The notes beneath the pieces were generated by a model. That model did no database searches. It had not been told where the DNA came from and worked only from the letters and a program-made list of their open reading frames with translations. Shown one piece after another: positions 15,550 through 27,682 of a DNA stretch of 64,000 bases. Each line of letters starts with the position of its first letter. Position 1 is the stretch's first letter. Source of the DNA: Thermococcus bergensis (GTDB taxonomy: Archaea > Methanobacteriota_B > Thermococci > Thermococcales > Thermococcaceae); NCBI RefSeq assembly GCF_020386975.1, contig NZ_JABFNK010000005.1, positions 62,001 to 126,000 on the forward strand, written 5' to 3'. Position numbers and translations under genes: made by a program.

Positions 15550-18240
15550 GAAAATATCTCGGACTTATACTGGGACTGTTGATTGTTATGGGCAGTTTTA
15601 ACCCTGTTATGGGTGAAGAAGCGCTTCTCTTTGAGGGTTATCTCAACAAAGGCGATTCAATACTTGTGGGTCCACTTGTAGTCGTCCTTCAAGATGTACA
15701 GAAAGATTACGTTGAGAACCAATACAAAGCTATGATACTCATTTTAAAGGACAACAAAGTACTTAACATGGATTACGCGTCAATAAAAGTTCCTAATCCG
15801 GAAAAAATACAAGAGCTTCTCACAAACACAACATTCCTCTACGCAATGGCAGAAACCCTTGGCTACAACACAACAAATCCTGTAGAGCTCGCCCAATTCT
15901 ATTTGTGGCTTAACAGCGCGTCCCAAGAAGAAATCGTGGATGCGGTGTTCAAAACCGTCGAAGAGCATCCTGAACTGGGCATATCAAAAGAAGACCTTCT
16001 CATGACGATTACTTATCCCAATATGGAGCTTATCGGCGAAAACGAGACTATAGAAGTTGACGTTGATGGGGAGAGGGTATCTATTACTGCCCTTCAGATT
16101 TATCCAAATGGTGCAAGGATAAGTATAAGCGGACCTCCTGAATGGAATGCCTCGATGATACCGGCATACCTTACTACATGGGCTGAAACCCCGGAAAAAG
16201 TTAGACCCGGCGATGAAATTACTGTTAAGGTTCATTTAAAGAACGAGGGATCTTTAAAAGCAAAGTTCATCACGGTAGTTGTGTCCCCAACCCCTGTTTC
16301 GTTTGCCCCTTCCGGTGGAGGGATGGGTGAGGTAATAGCCCAAGTTGCATCTCAGAGCGGAGTTGTGCAGAGTGTTCTTTTGCCGGTAGATAGCGCAGTG
16401 AAGTACATAGAATATCTGGACGGAAAAGAGGAGAAAGTCGTTGAATTCAGGTTCAAGGTAAATGAAAACGTTGATCCAGGTATTTATCCCCTCTACATTT
16501 CACTTGCATATTACAGTCAGATGGGAGAGAATTTGCAAATGCTGCGAGGCTTTAATTATTTCTCCATAACTGTAATTCGGGAGGGGGAAGCAACTTTTGA
16601 GAATAGAGAACATTGAAAAACCTGAAGTAGTTCACCCGGGGGAGGATTTTGAGGTAACCATTGGTCTTAGAAACCTTGGTTTCGAGCCGGCAAAAGAAGT
16701 GCTTGTTGATCTCTCTCCTTCATTAGAATTCCAGAATGGAGCGATATTAATCGATAACACAACAAAACAGCACTTTACTTATACAGTAAACACCAACAAG
16801 GTCATGGAGTATAAGTTCAGGCTTCATGTGAGCGAAGACGCCTCCACAGGAAGCTATCCGATACGACTGAAAGTTACATATTACAGCGGCGATTCCAAGG
16901 AGCAGAGAGAGCAGACCTTTGAATTTTCAGTTCAAGTTGTGAGAAGAAATCAAGCCTTTGTTGAAATTGAGAGCGTTGAAATGGATCCGAAGGCAATAGA
17001 GCCCGGAGATGAGTTCGTGCTTAAGGTAAAGGTGAAAAACGTAGGCGAAGAGAGAGCAAGGGCCTTTTCCTTCAGAATAGAACCGAGTGAAGTAAATGCG
17101 CCTGGAGAAGTTACGAAAGTCGATCTATCTTCCCTTCAGAACCTCCCAATACAGGGAAGCCAGAGCATGAGCGAAAACCTTCAAATTGCCATAAACCAAA
17201 TAATGGAACAGCTCGCTAGGGAGAACATCAATGCTTTCCTGCCCATTGGAGAGGATAACATAAAGTACTTGCCTGAGCTAGCCCCGGGAGAAGAGAAGAT
17301 TCTGGAGTTTCACTTAAAGGCAAATGAAAGACTCGAAAACGGTATTTATCCCCTAAAGGTTTCGCTGGAATATTTGAGCACGCCAAATGATGAAAAACTA
17401 ACGGACGATAGGTTAATTGGCATACCAATTCTTGGCAGGGAGCATATAATAATTTCAAAGGTCTCAACATCTCCAAGTAGGGTCTTAGCTGGAACGAACA
17501 ACGTGGAGATAAACTTTGAAGTGGAGAACATAGGCAGTGGAAGCGCCCGCTATGTGATCCTAAAACCAATGCCTGAGGATCCATTTGAGTTAAGTGAGAC
17601 GAGCGAGCAGATAATAAACATAGGCACCCTACGGCAGGGAGACTCAGCAAAGGCGAGCTTCAGAGTGAACGTTGGAGAGTGGGCAGAGGGTGGAACGTAT
17701 GAGATTCCAGTGAAGATAGAGTACAAGGACTCTTCGGGCAATGTTAAGGAGGATACGATCAAGATACCAGTAATAGTGAACGAAAAACCAAAAATAACTG
17801 TCGAGAAGGTCAGCTTTGACAAAACACCTATGCAGGGTGAAGAAATTCTTATATACATAAGGGTCAAGAACGTTGGAGGAGAACAGGCTGAAAATGTGAT
17901 AATAGAAGGCGTTGTAAAAGCTGATCAGCCCTTTACACTCTCAAAGAGGTCAGATTACGTTGGAACTCTTGATCCGGGAAGAGAAGGGGAAGGTGTTTTG
18001 GAACTGAGCATAGCAAACAACGCCATCCCCAAAGACTACGTCGTTCAAGTGAGAATCAGAGCAGTTGGTGATAAGGAAAGCGGAGACGACAATGTGTACG
18101 TCTTTGAGGAATTTATTACAATACCTGTTAAAGAAAATACTGAAACAAGAAGAAACCTAAGAACTGCTGGAGCGTTTATTGGAGTTCTGGCTTTGGTAGT
18201 AATTTTGTGGACATACTGGAGAGGAAAAAAAGGTAGCTAA
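15546..18240 (+). pseudogene. CARDB/S-layer-like (COG1361-type) membrane-anchored protein, split by a frameshift near 16600
   Basis: The first frame (15546-16616) has a signal peptide (LGLILGLLIVMGSFNPVMG) and an extracellular region with a CARDB-like repeat (KVRPGDEITVKVHLKNEGSLKAKF) but no membrane anchor. The second (from TTG 16597 to 18240) has no signal peptide, begins at once with another such repeat (VVHPGEDFEVTIGLRNLG), contains about four repeats and ends with a membrane helix (GAFIGVLALVVILWTYW) and basic tail. Together they make one anchored surface protein of about 890 residues; one extra base near 16600 would explain the break. Alternatively they are two coupled genes, but a secreted protein without anchor next to an anchored one without signal is less likely. 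Cotranscribed with the exporter, so it may be an extracytoplasmic partner. Confidence 0.75.
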
Positions 18241-18582
18241 CTCTTTTAAGCTCTCAACCTTTTTAATTTTTAGGTGAGAGTTATGGGTGTAGGCAAAATA
18301 CTTGGAGCAATCGGACTTATTGTGTTTCTCTGGGTGGCTTACTTAGGTTATGCGCTGATTACTTTAACTCCTCAAATAAGAGCTGAATGGGGATATGTTG
18401 ATGAAAACACCATGGAACTGGAAACAACAGTGTATTTCGGGAAACCTCTTCCCGTCTCAATAGCTATTGACGAAGCAGATTTGTACTTGGCTGGAGTAAA
18501 GGTGGGCACCCTGAAAGACCTAAAGGTTGGGTTTTTGGATGACAGTGCAAGGGGTGTGCTTGTTCTTAAAAACAGAGAGATT

Positions 18583-19514
18583 ACCCTAGTTCCCATTAGA
18601 TCGTTAGAGTTATAAGCACTTAAGTCTTTTGGTTGATTGGTGGTTGTTATGAACTTTCAGCAGGAAATCCTGATCATAAAATCCGAAATCTATCCGATAA
18701 TCAGCAAACACTACCCGAAAAACACTCACAGGGAAATAATCAGCCTCTACGACCTAATAACCTTCGCAATACTAGCACACTTGCACTTTAACGGAGTTTA
18801 CAAGCACGCTTACAGAGTCCTAATCGAAGAAATGAAGCTGTTCCCCAAAATCAGGTACAACAAACTAACAGAACGCTTGAACAGGCACGAAAAACTCCTG
18901 CTCCTAGCGCAGGAAGAATTATTCAAAAAACACGCCAGAGAATACGTTAGAATACTGGACTCAAAGCCCATTCAGACCAAGGAGTTGGCCAGAAAAAACA
19001 GGAAGGATAAGGAGGGTTCTTCAGAAGTCATCTCTGAAAAGCCCGCAGTTGGGTTTGTTCCCTCTAAAAAAAGTTTTACTATGGGTACAAGCTGACCTGT
19101 TACTCTGATGGAAATTTGCTGGCTTTGCTGTCCGTTGATCCGGCGAATAAGCATGATGTGAGTGTTGTCAGGGAAAAGTTCTGGGTGATTGTTGAGGAGT
19201 TTTCTGGCTGTTTTCTGTTTTTGGATAAGGGTTACGTTAGTAGAGAACTTCAGGAGGAATTCCTGAAGTTTGGCGTTGTTTACACGCCGGTGAAGCGGGA
19301 GAATCAGGTTAGTAATCTGGAGGAGAAGAAGTTTTACAAGTACTTGTCTGACTTTCGCAGGAGGATTGAGACTTTGTTTTCGAAGTTTTCTGAGTTTCTT
19401 CTGAGGCCGAGCAGGAGTGTTAGTTTGAGGGGGTTAGCTGTCAGGATTTTAGGGGCGATTCTGGCCGTGAATCTGGACAGATTATACAACTTCACAGGTG
19501 GTGGGAACTAGGGT
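18583..19514 (+). mobile_element. IS982-type element, copy 2
   Basis: Ends ACCCTAGTTCCCA and TGGGAACTAGGGT; an 8-bp target duplication GAGAGATT lies on both sides (18575-18582 and 19515-19522). About 930 bp, plus orientation. It splits the LEA14-like gene. Confidence 0.93.
18649..19511 (+). CDS. IS982-family transposase, copy 2, joined by a -1 frameshift
   Basis: First frame ATG 18649 to stop at 19095; second frame to 19511. The A7 run lies at 19066-19072. The catalytic Asp, Asp and Glu residues are the same as in copy 1. The second half carries the variant LQEEFLKFG and RENQVS shared with copies 3 and 5. Confidence 0.88.
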
Positions 19515-20158
19515 GAGAGATTATTGAAGCCCTAAAAGAGCACATAAGAAACGGAGAGCAGAGTGATATTGAGATAAGAGTGAGAGGTTCAATATTTGGC
19601 CTTCCAATTATAAGAGGAAGTTTTTCGCATCCATTTGAAACTAATTTGTTAAGCTACATCAGCAACGTAACAATAGAGAGCTCTGGAGACCTAATAAAAA
19701 CTCCCGCAGTTGAAGGAATGCCCTCTAAGTGGGGAAAAGTTGATGAAAACGGTATTGAGATTTTAAGTGATGTGAAGCTCTACAATCCTAACCCTATTCC
19801 TCTGCCCCTCTTTGGAATTAAATATTACATAGATGCTAACGGCTACCAGGTGGCACAAGGAAAACTCGTTGAGAACGTTGTAATCCCTGCAAACGGCAGA
19901 GCTATAGCAAAAATAAGAACAGTGGTTGACACAGAAGTTCTTCCAGAGGTACTTGCAGAACACATAAAGAGAGGAGAGAGAAGTGAGATAACCCTGAAGC
20001 TTACCCTTGCTGTGAAAGTGCTTAACAGAGAAGTAGAGATTCCCCTCCCAGAAGTCGAGAAAAGGGTTGAAACGAACATAATAGAACAGCTGAACCTTGC
20101 TCTCAGATGACCTAAACCTTTAAATTTTTCCTTCTATTTTTCCTTGGAGGTGAGAATT

Positions 20159-20671
20159 ATGAAAATGATTGAAATTCACAATCATCTAAACAAAATCTGG
20201 GGTGAGATTTTTGAGTTAAACGAGGTGCTGAGAGAGAAGCTCAGGCCTCTTGGCTTTAAGGTGGAGCCTGTAGAGGAAGTTTTCAACGCGTACATTTTCC
20301 TTGAGGGTGAGTGGAGAGAGATGCTTTATCCTCATCCTGCTTTTGAGATAAAGCCTCAAGGAGAATTGGGAGCGACGATTCAGAGCTTCTACTTTGTGTT
20401 TGCCGTTCCAAAGGAAAAAATAACCAGAGAGTTCATCGTTGAGTTCATCAAAAAATTCCCACAGAGCTACATCTACGGAACGGAGAACTTTTTGGAGGAC
20501 ATCTACAATCACAACTTTCCAAGAAACCTCGATGAAGTTTACGAAAAGATAGAAAAAAGCCAAGAAAAAGTTTTTCAACTTGAAGTTGAGGCAGAAGACA
20601 GTCAGGATATTGAAAACAAGCTCTTTGAATTTATAGGACTTGCAAAGAAGTACAAAATCCTTGAGATTTAG
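20159..20671 (+). CDS. Conserved Thermococcales protein, DUF3201-like
   Basis: A 170-residue soluble protein. It resembles a small family restricted to Thermococcales (I believe DUF3201), of unknown function. Visible features are a helical N-terminus (HNHLNKIWGEIFELNEVL), a central mixed region with YPHPAFEIKPQGELGA and an acidic helical C-terminus. Start at 20159 follows a strong GGAGGTGAG site; an in-frame TTG at 20144 lies inside that site. It is followed after 8 bases by the RNA methyltransferase gene, so the two are likely cotranscribed. Confidence 0.6.
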   Translation: MKMIEIHNHLNKIWGEIFELNEVLREKLRPLGFKVEPVEEVFNAYIFLEGEWREMLYPHPAFEIKPQGELGATIQSFYFVFAVPKEKITREFIVEFIKKFPQSYIYGTENFLEDIYNHNFPRNLDEVYEKIEKSQEKVFQLEVEAEDSQDIENKLFEFIGLAKKYKILEI

Positions 20672-20679
20672 GTGGTTCC

Positions 20680-21831
20680 ATGTACCGGGAAGCGTTTCCT
20701 GAAGAACTGCAGAAGTATTATCACGACCTTTTCGGGAGTGAAGCTGAGGAGATCATGAAAAAGCTGAGAGAGCCCGTGGAGAAGTACTACATAAGGGTCA
20801 ACACGCTTAAGATAAGTCGGCAGAAGCTCATGGAAGAGCTTAGAAGGGAGGGGCTGAAGCCGAGGAGAAGTCCCTACCTTGAGGAGGGTATCTATTTCGA
20901 GAGGGAAGGGCCGAATTTTCCCGATGATTATAACCCCAAGCTGCCAACGGTTGTCGCAAATAAGTTTGCGGCGGAGAGCGTTTACCAGGGTGCCCAGCTC
21001 TATGCTCCCGGCGTATTAAAGGCCGATAGAGGAATAAAAGAAGGAGATGAAGTTCAAATCAGAGATCCAAGGGGGCTCCTTGTGGGCATAGGCATTGCAA
21101 AGATGAGTGCTAAGGAAATGGTTATTGCCACGAGAGGAATAGCTGTCGAAGTAACTCTGCCTAAGTTCAAACTGCCGAGCTTGAGTGAATTAAAAGCTTA
21201 TGAAAAAGGCTACTTTTATGCCCAGAGCCTTCCTTCCATGATTGTTGCCCATATTCTGGAGCCACAGGAAGAAGACCTTATAGTTGATATGGCGGCTGCT
21301 CCGGGGGGAAAGACGTCTCACATAGCACAGCTCCTTGAAAACAGGGGGGAAATAATAGCTATAGACAAATCAAAAAACAGATTAGCCAAAATGGAGGAAG
21401 AGCTGAAGAGACTTGGCGTGAAGAACGTCAAGCTTATTCAAATGGATTCGAGAAATCTGCCAGACCTTGGAATTGAGGCTGATAAAATCCTCTTAGATGC
21501 CCCATGCACAGCCTTGGGAGTGAGACCAAAGCTCTGGGAGACAAGAACGCCAAAGGACATCGAGGCTACTGCAAGGTATCAGAGACACTTCATAAACGCC
21601 GCAATAAAAAGCCTTAGAAAAGGAGGTGTGCTGGTCTATTCTACATGTACCTTGAGCTATGAAGAAAACGAAGGGAACGTGCTTTACATGATAAAGAAGG
21701 GGCTGAAGCTTGAGGAGCAGAAAATCTTCATAGGTTCGCCTGGAATAGGGATAAACGAAGTTCAGCGCTTTTATCCTCACAAGCACCTTACTCAGGGCTT
21801 CTTCATTGCAAAACTGAGGAAGGTGGGCTGA
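20680..21831 (+). CDS. RNA m5C methyltransferase with PUA domain (NSUN6-like)
   Basis: A 383-residue NOL1/NOP2/Sun-family methyltransferase using S-adenosylmethionine. A PUA domain is inserted at about residues 95-165 (YAPGVLKADRGIKEGDEVQIRDPRGLLVGIG). Catalytic motifs follow: VDMAAAPGGKTSHIAQ (SAM binding), LLDAPCTALG (motif IV Cys) and YSTCTLSYEENE (motif VI catalytic Cys). The PUA insertion is the hallmark of the NSUN6 branch, whose Pyrococcus horikoshii member methylates C72 of tRNAs; that target is inferred here. It lies in a run of closely spaced genes and its stop overlaps the next ATG. Confidence 0.9.
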   Translation: MYREAFPEELQKYYHDLFGSEAEEIMKKLREPVEKYYIRVNTLKISRQKLMEELRREGLKPRRSPYLEEGIYFEREGPNFPDDYNPKLPTVVANKFAAESVYQGAQLYAPGVLKADRGIKEGDEVQIRDPRGLLVGIGIAKMSAKEMVIATRGIAVEVTLPKFKLPSLSELKAYEKGYFYAQSLPSMIVAHILEPQEEDLIVDMAAAPGGKTSHIAQLLENRGEIIAIDKSKNRLAKMEEELKRLGVKNVKLIQMDSRNLPDLGIEADKILLDAPCTALGVRPKLWETRTPKDIEATARYQRHFINAAIKSLRKGGVLVYSTCTLSYEENEGNVLYMIKKGLKLEEQKIFIGSPGIGINEVQRFYPHKHLTQGFFIAKLRKVG

Positions 21832-22844
21832 TGAAAAAGAGAGACTCCTTTATGATTTTGATTGGGGTTGGGGTTATAGCAGTACTTATATGGTGGGCAG
21901 GAGTAGAGGAAACGCTGAAGCTTTTAACAGGGGCTAAGGTGGAGTATTTTCTTCTTGCACTTCTTATGCAAGTTCTTGCAACCCTTGCGTGGGCTTTTCG
22001 GTGGAGGATATTTCTGAAAAGGGCGGGGGTAAGTGTTCGGATAAAGGACATTATAATGGCCACCATGGTTGGGATATTTGCAAACAACCTAACTCCCGGT
22101 GCCAGAGCGGGAGGAGAGCCCGCTAGAATGTATGTGATAACCAAAAAGTCCAACGGTGGTTATGGTCAGGTTTTTGCCACCATAATGGCTGACAGGATTT
22201 TGGACGTTGTTCCGGTTCTGCTTTTCACTCTTGTCGCGTTCAAGTATGCCCTCTCGTTGAAGGTAAAGCTTTTGCTGTCCGTTCTTTCTCTCTCAACAAT
22301 AGTACTCCTTCTGATAGTGGCTATAAGCCTCTTGATATCTCTGAATGAAAGTTTGGCCTTTAGCGTGCTCAACAAAATAACAGCACTTATAAAGCGCATA
22401 TTCCCTGAAAAGTTTGCAGGAGTGGAGGGAACGCTCGAAGAAAAGCTCAAAAAATCTATAACTGACTTTAGGACGACCTTTTTGGAGCTTTCTAAAGACC
22501 CGGTTGTGCTGGGCAAAACCCTCTTCTATTCTTTGGCACTCTGGGGATTCATGCTTCTCAGAACTTATTTTGTCTTCGAAAGCATTGGGTATCGTCTTGA
22601 ACTTCAAAAAATTCTAATGGTTCAAATGGCCGGCATTGCTCTGGGAATGATAAGCATCCTTCCCGGTGGGGTTGGAATAACAGAGGCAGTTAACTCTGCC
22701 CTCTATCTTAGCTTGAGAATTGATAAGAGTTTAGCCGTTACCGCGACGGTCTTAGATAGGTTTATATCCTTCTGGCTCCCAACGATTATTGGGGGGGGAT
22801 TGAGCGTTTATCTTGGTGCAAAGCTAAGCAAGGGTAGAGTGTGA
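21831..22844 (+). CDS. Flippase-like membrane protein (UPF0104/LPG synthase TM family)
   Basis: A 337-residue integral membrane protein with about eight hydrophobic segments. It matches the lysylphosphatidylglycerol synthetase transmembrane family (UPF0104/TIGR00374): an early [21 protein letters not shown] motif, then [15 protein letters not shown] and a late [14 protein letters not shown] with [15 protein letters not shown]. Members without a catalytic domain are thought to move polar lipids or glycolipids. It overlaps the methyltransferase stop by one base and precedes nadK by 4 bases, so all three are probably one transcript. Confidence 0.85.
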   Translation: MKKRDSFMILIGVGVIAVLIWWAGVEETLKLLTGAKVEYFLLALLMQVLATLAWAFRWRIFLKRAGVSVRIKDIIMATMVGIFANNLTPGARAGGEPARMYVITKKSNGGYGQVFATIMADRILDVVPVLLFTLVAFKYALSLKVKLLLSVLSLSTIVLLLIVAISLLISLNESLAFSVLNKITALIKRIFPEKFAGVEGTLEEKLKKSITDFRTTFLELSKDPVVLGKTLFYSLALWGFMLLRTYFVFESIGYRLELQKILMVQMAGIALGMISILPGGVGITEAVNSALYLSLRIDKSLAVTATVLDRFISFWLPTIIGGGLSVYLGAKLSKGRV

Positions 22845-22848
22845 GATC

Positions 22849-23678
22849 ATGAAGTTTGGAATCGCCGCTCGAAGGGATCGGGAAGAGGCTTTGAAGCTTG
22901 CTTACAGAGTGTATGACTTTCTCAAGGTAAGTGGTTACGAGGTTTACGTTGATGAAGAAGCCCATGAGAATTTTCCACATTTTTCTCCTGAAGATGTAAT
23001 TCCCCTTGAGAAAATGGATGTTGACATGATGATAGTAATTGGAGGAGATGGGACTGTTCTGAGAGTTGAGCATAAAACCACCAGAGATATTCCCATTCTG
23101 GCAATAAATATGGGTACTTTGGGTTTTTTGGCAGAGGTTGAACCTGCTGAAACTTTTTTTGCAATTTCGAGGGTTCTTGAGGGCGATTACTTTATAGATG
23201 AGAGGATGAAACTCAGGACTTTTGTTGAAGGCTTTAACAACATACCCGATGCACTTAACGAAGTTGCAGTTTTAACGGGAATTCCGGGCAAGATAACTCA
23301 TCTCAAGTACTACATCGACGGAGAGCTTGCCGAGGAGATAAGGGCCGATGGGCTTATAGTGTCAACACCTACTGGCTCAACGGCTTATGCCCTCGCAGCT
23401 GGCGGCCCTTTAGTTGATCCTCGCCTGCATGCTATTATTCTTGTCCCGTTGGCTCCCGTTGCCCTTACCGCAAGGCCCCTCGTTGTTCCGGACCGTTCCT
23501 CAATCGAGATAGAGGTGCTGACGGACAGGGATGTTATCCTTGCCGTCGATGGGCAGTTCTACACCCAGCTACCTCCGCATTTGAGAATAAGGGTTGAGAA
23601 ATCCCCAAGGAAGACGAAGTTTGTGAGGTTCTCGAAGAGAATCTATCCAAAATACACCCTAAAGATAAAGAAGAAGTT

Positions 23679-23682
<4 letters not shown>
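22849..23682 (+). CDS. nadK: NAD kinase
   Basis: Phosphorylates NAD to NADP using ATP or polyphosphate. The 277-residue protein has the diagnostic GGDGTVLR motif (about residues 65-72), [13 protein letters not shown], the NE motif in DALNEVAVL, and the [19 protein letters not shown] motif that binds NAD. Length is normal for archaeal enzymes. It is the last gene of a four-gene plus-strand group, and its stop overlaps the convergent DUF835 gene by 4 bases. Confidence 0.95.
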
Positions 23683-25456
<1,774 letters not shown>

Positions 25457-25478
25457 TCATAACTGTCCAACTCTTTTT

Positions 25479-27343
25479 CTTTCAATTCTTTTAAAGTCTT
25501 ATTGGAACGAGCACTTCTCAACTCGTGAAATTACGTTTGAAGCAGCTTTCAATTCTTTTAAAGTCTTATTGGAACAAGAGATAGCAAAAATGGGGATAGG
25601 CTGGGATCAATTCTTTCAATTCTTTTAAAGTCTTATTGGAACCGTTTTTGCCGTAGTAGATAGTTGAACATCGTATGGGCCTTTCAATTCTTTTAAAGTC
25701 TTATTGGAACTCTTACGGATCTTTGCGTAACAGTCCCCTGTTATGTGGACTTTCAATTCTTCTAAAGTCTTATTGGAACTTGGGTAAGGGCGACGATAAA
25801 AGAGGAAACTAGCTTTCAATTCTTCTAAAGTCTTATTGGAACACCGACCGGCTCCTAATCTTGTACTCGTTGCAACGGCCTTTCAATTCTTTTAAAGTCT
25901 TATTGGAACGTAACGATGATCCAGTCTGCATCTTGTCTTATACGCTTTCAATTCTTTTAAAGTCTTATTGGAACCTTCAACTTTTGTCTTCTTGAATCGT
26001 GTATTGTAAGCTTTCAATTCTTTTAAAGTCTTATTGGAACATGTTCGAATCGACGATAAACTTTGTTATCTTCGCGTTACTTTCAATTCTTTTAAAGTCT
26101 TATTGGAACGCTAATTCTTCGATCTATCCATTCTTCTAACCACTCTTCTTTCAATTCTTTTAAAGTCTTATTGGAACTTCAGTGCCGTTAAAGTCATCAA
26201 ATAGAATAAAAACATCGTCCTTTCAATTCTTTTAAAGTCTTATTGGAACACATGCAACACACTTCGCCGGTTTGTGTAATATTCCATCTTTCAATTCTTT
26301 TAAAGTCTTATTGGAACTAGAAGAGGAAAGCCAAAACGAAGCCACCACGACCCCTTTCAATTCTTTTAAAGTCTTATTGGAACGGTTTATTATTGAGAAG
26401 TCAAAAACTCCGCAATATCCTTTCAATTCTTTTAAAGTCTTATTGGAACACGTAACACTACTAGCCCTAGCCTCCTTAGCATTAACTTTCAATTCTTTTA
26501 AAGTCTTATTGGAACCTCAACGATTTACTGTTGTTTTTGCAGGACATCGTTTACTTTCAATTCTTTTAAAGTCTTATTGGAACTCTTGATTCCTTGAGAG
26601 TAGCTTGAAAATCTCGTATTGGAGCTTTCAATTCTTTTAAAGTCTTATTGGAACAGAACATTCAGTATCCCAGAGAATACCCAATGCAATACTTTCAATT
26701 CTTTTAAAGTCTTATTGGAACTCTTGAGTAACTGTTGAAGTATTTTGTTGTCATATGCATTCATGACTTTCAATTCTTTTAAAGTCTTATTGGAACTCAT
26801 TCTTGTTGGGTCTTTCCCGAAGATGGGGAGGTGTCTTTCAATTCTTTTAAAGTCTTATTGGAACTAGATTGTGTCGAGATTTCTCGTTGGTTGCTGGACA
26901 TTCTTTCAATTCTTTTAAAGTCTTATTGGAACCAAGAGAAAATAACAGATGAACAAAGAGACCAGATGACACTTTCAATTCTTTTAAAGTCTTATTGGAA
27001 CGGTATGCAAAGATGGTGGAGGTAGATATATTTGAAGAGTCTTTCAATTCTTTTAAAGTCTTATTGGAACTGTCAGTTTGTCGTCCTTGATGAGAATTGT
27101 TGCGTTCACTTTCAATTCTTTTAAAGTCTTATTGGAACAAAGCTTGATAATGATGCTTGCGAAAAAGCCCCCTACCTTTCAATTCTTTTAAAGTCTTATT
27201 GGAACATCACGGCGTAGAACTAGTCAAGCTGGACTGGTCAATTACTTTCAATTCTTTTAAAGTCTTATTGGAACTAAGAGCGTTACGTCAAAGTAGGCTT
27301 TGTAAACTATGACCTTTCAATTCTTTTAAAGTCTTATTGGAAC
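25479..27343 (-). CRISPR. CRISPR array, 28 repeats and 27 spacers, transcribed on the minus strand
   Basis: The 30-nt repeat in crRNA orientation begins GTTCCAATAAGACTTTAA and ends AAGAATTGAAAG. Its 3' ATTGAAAG is the known 5' tag of Pyrococcus furiosus crRNAs, which fixes transcription as leftward. Spacers are about 33-46 nt. Twenty-six repeats are identical; repeats 5 and 6 (about 25751-25780 and 25813-25842) share one T-to-C change on the plus strand. Open frames that cross the array are artefacts. No cas gene is present in the window, so processing must depend on proteins encoded elsewhere. Confidence 0.98.
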
Positions 27344-27682
27344 AGGGGCGATTTTTCCTCTAAACTCCTCAAAGAGTAATTAGAAGGCCCGAATCTTATA
27401 AACTTTTCTTCAAAGGGTCAATAAAACTCCCCTCAGAAAGCTCGAATTCGAGCCCTTGAGAGAAACCTTGAAACTCAACCACACTTGAAACTCCTCCTTT
27501 TTGTCAATGCTCAAGAATGTTCATGAGACTTCCAGAGGCGAAATAGGAGCTTAAATCAAAAATAAGCTCACAAAAACGCCTTAAACTAAAAATGGTTAAA
27601 TTTCCATGAGGAGAGGATACCAAAGAAGTCCTAAAAAGTCTTTGTTTAGAATTTCGAAAAAATTTCGTTATAAACTTTTAAA
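27344..27682 (-). promoter_or_regulatory. CRISPR leader, cut at its upstream side by IS982 copy 3
   Basis: An AT-rich non-coding stretch of about 340 bases directly beside the terminal repeat. A TATA box (TTTATAAG on the minus strand, 27395-27402) lies 52 bases before the first repeat, placing the transcript start near 27370. IS982 is inserted at 27683. The sequence beyond the IS (from 28615) is also AT-rich and could be the rest of the leader. Promoter and leader-proximal sequence look intact, so transcription and adaptation may still work. Confidence 0.75.

Larger units (their letters stand above)
18283..20110 (+). pseudogene. LEA14/WHy-like membrane protein gene interrupted by IS982 copy 2
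   Basis: The 5' part (ATG 18283 after TAGGTGAG) encodes an N-terminal membrane helix (ILGAIGLIVFLWVAYLGYALI) and the first LEA14-like domain, and runs into the IS after NREI. Beyond the IS the same frame resumes at about 19515 (IIEALKEHIRNGEQSDIEI) and ends at 20110. Joining the flanks at the duplicated GAGAGATT gives one protein of about 300 residues with two related beta-domains, each followed by a run like EVLAEHIKRGERSEITL. The segment 19580-20110 could be made as a separate product from an internal ATG but would lack the membrane anchor. It is the last gene of the exporter operon; the insertion probably inactivates it. Confidence 0.85.

Noticed and set aside
25625-27047. Open frames of 60-105 codons across the CRISPR array on both strands
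   Set aside because: They are built from translated repeats (for example SNKTLKELK and FNSFKVLLE) and have no other support.
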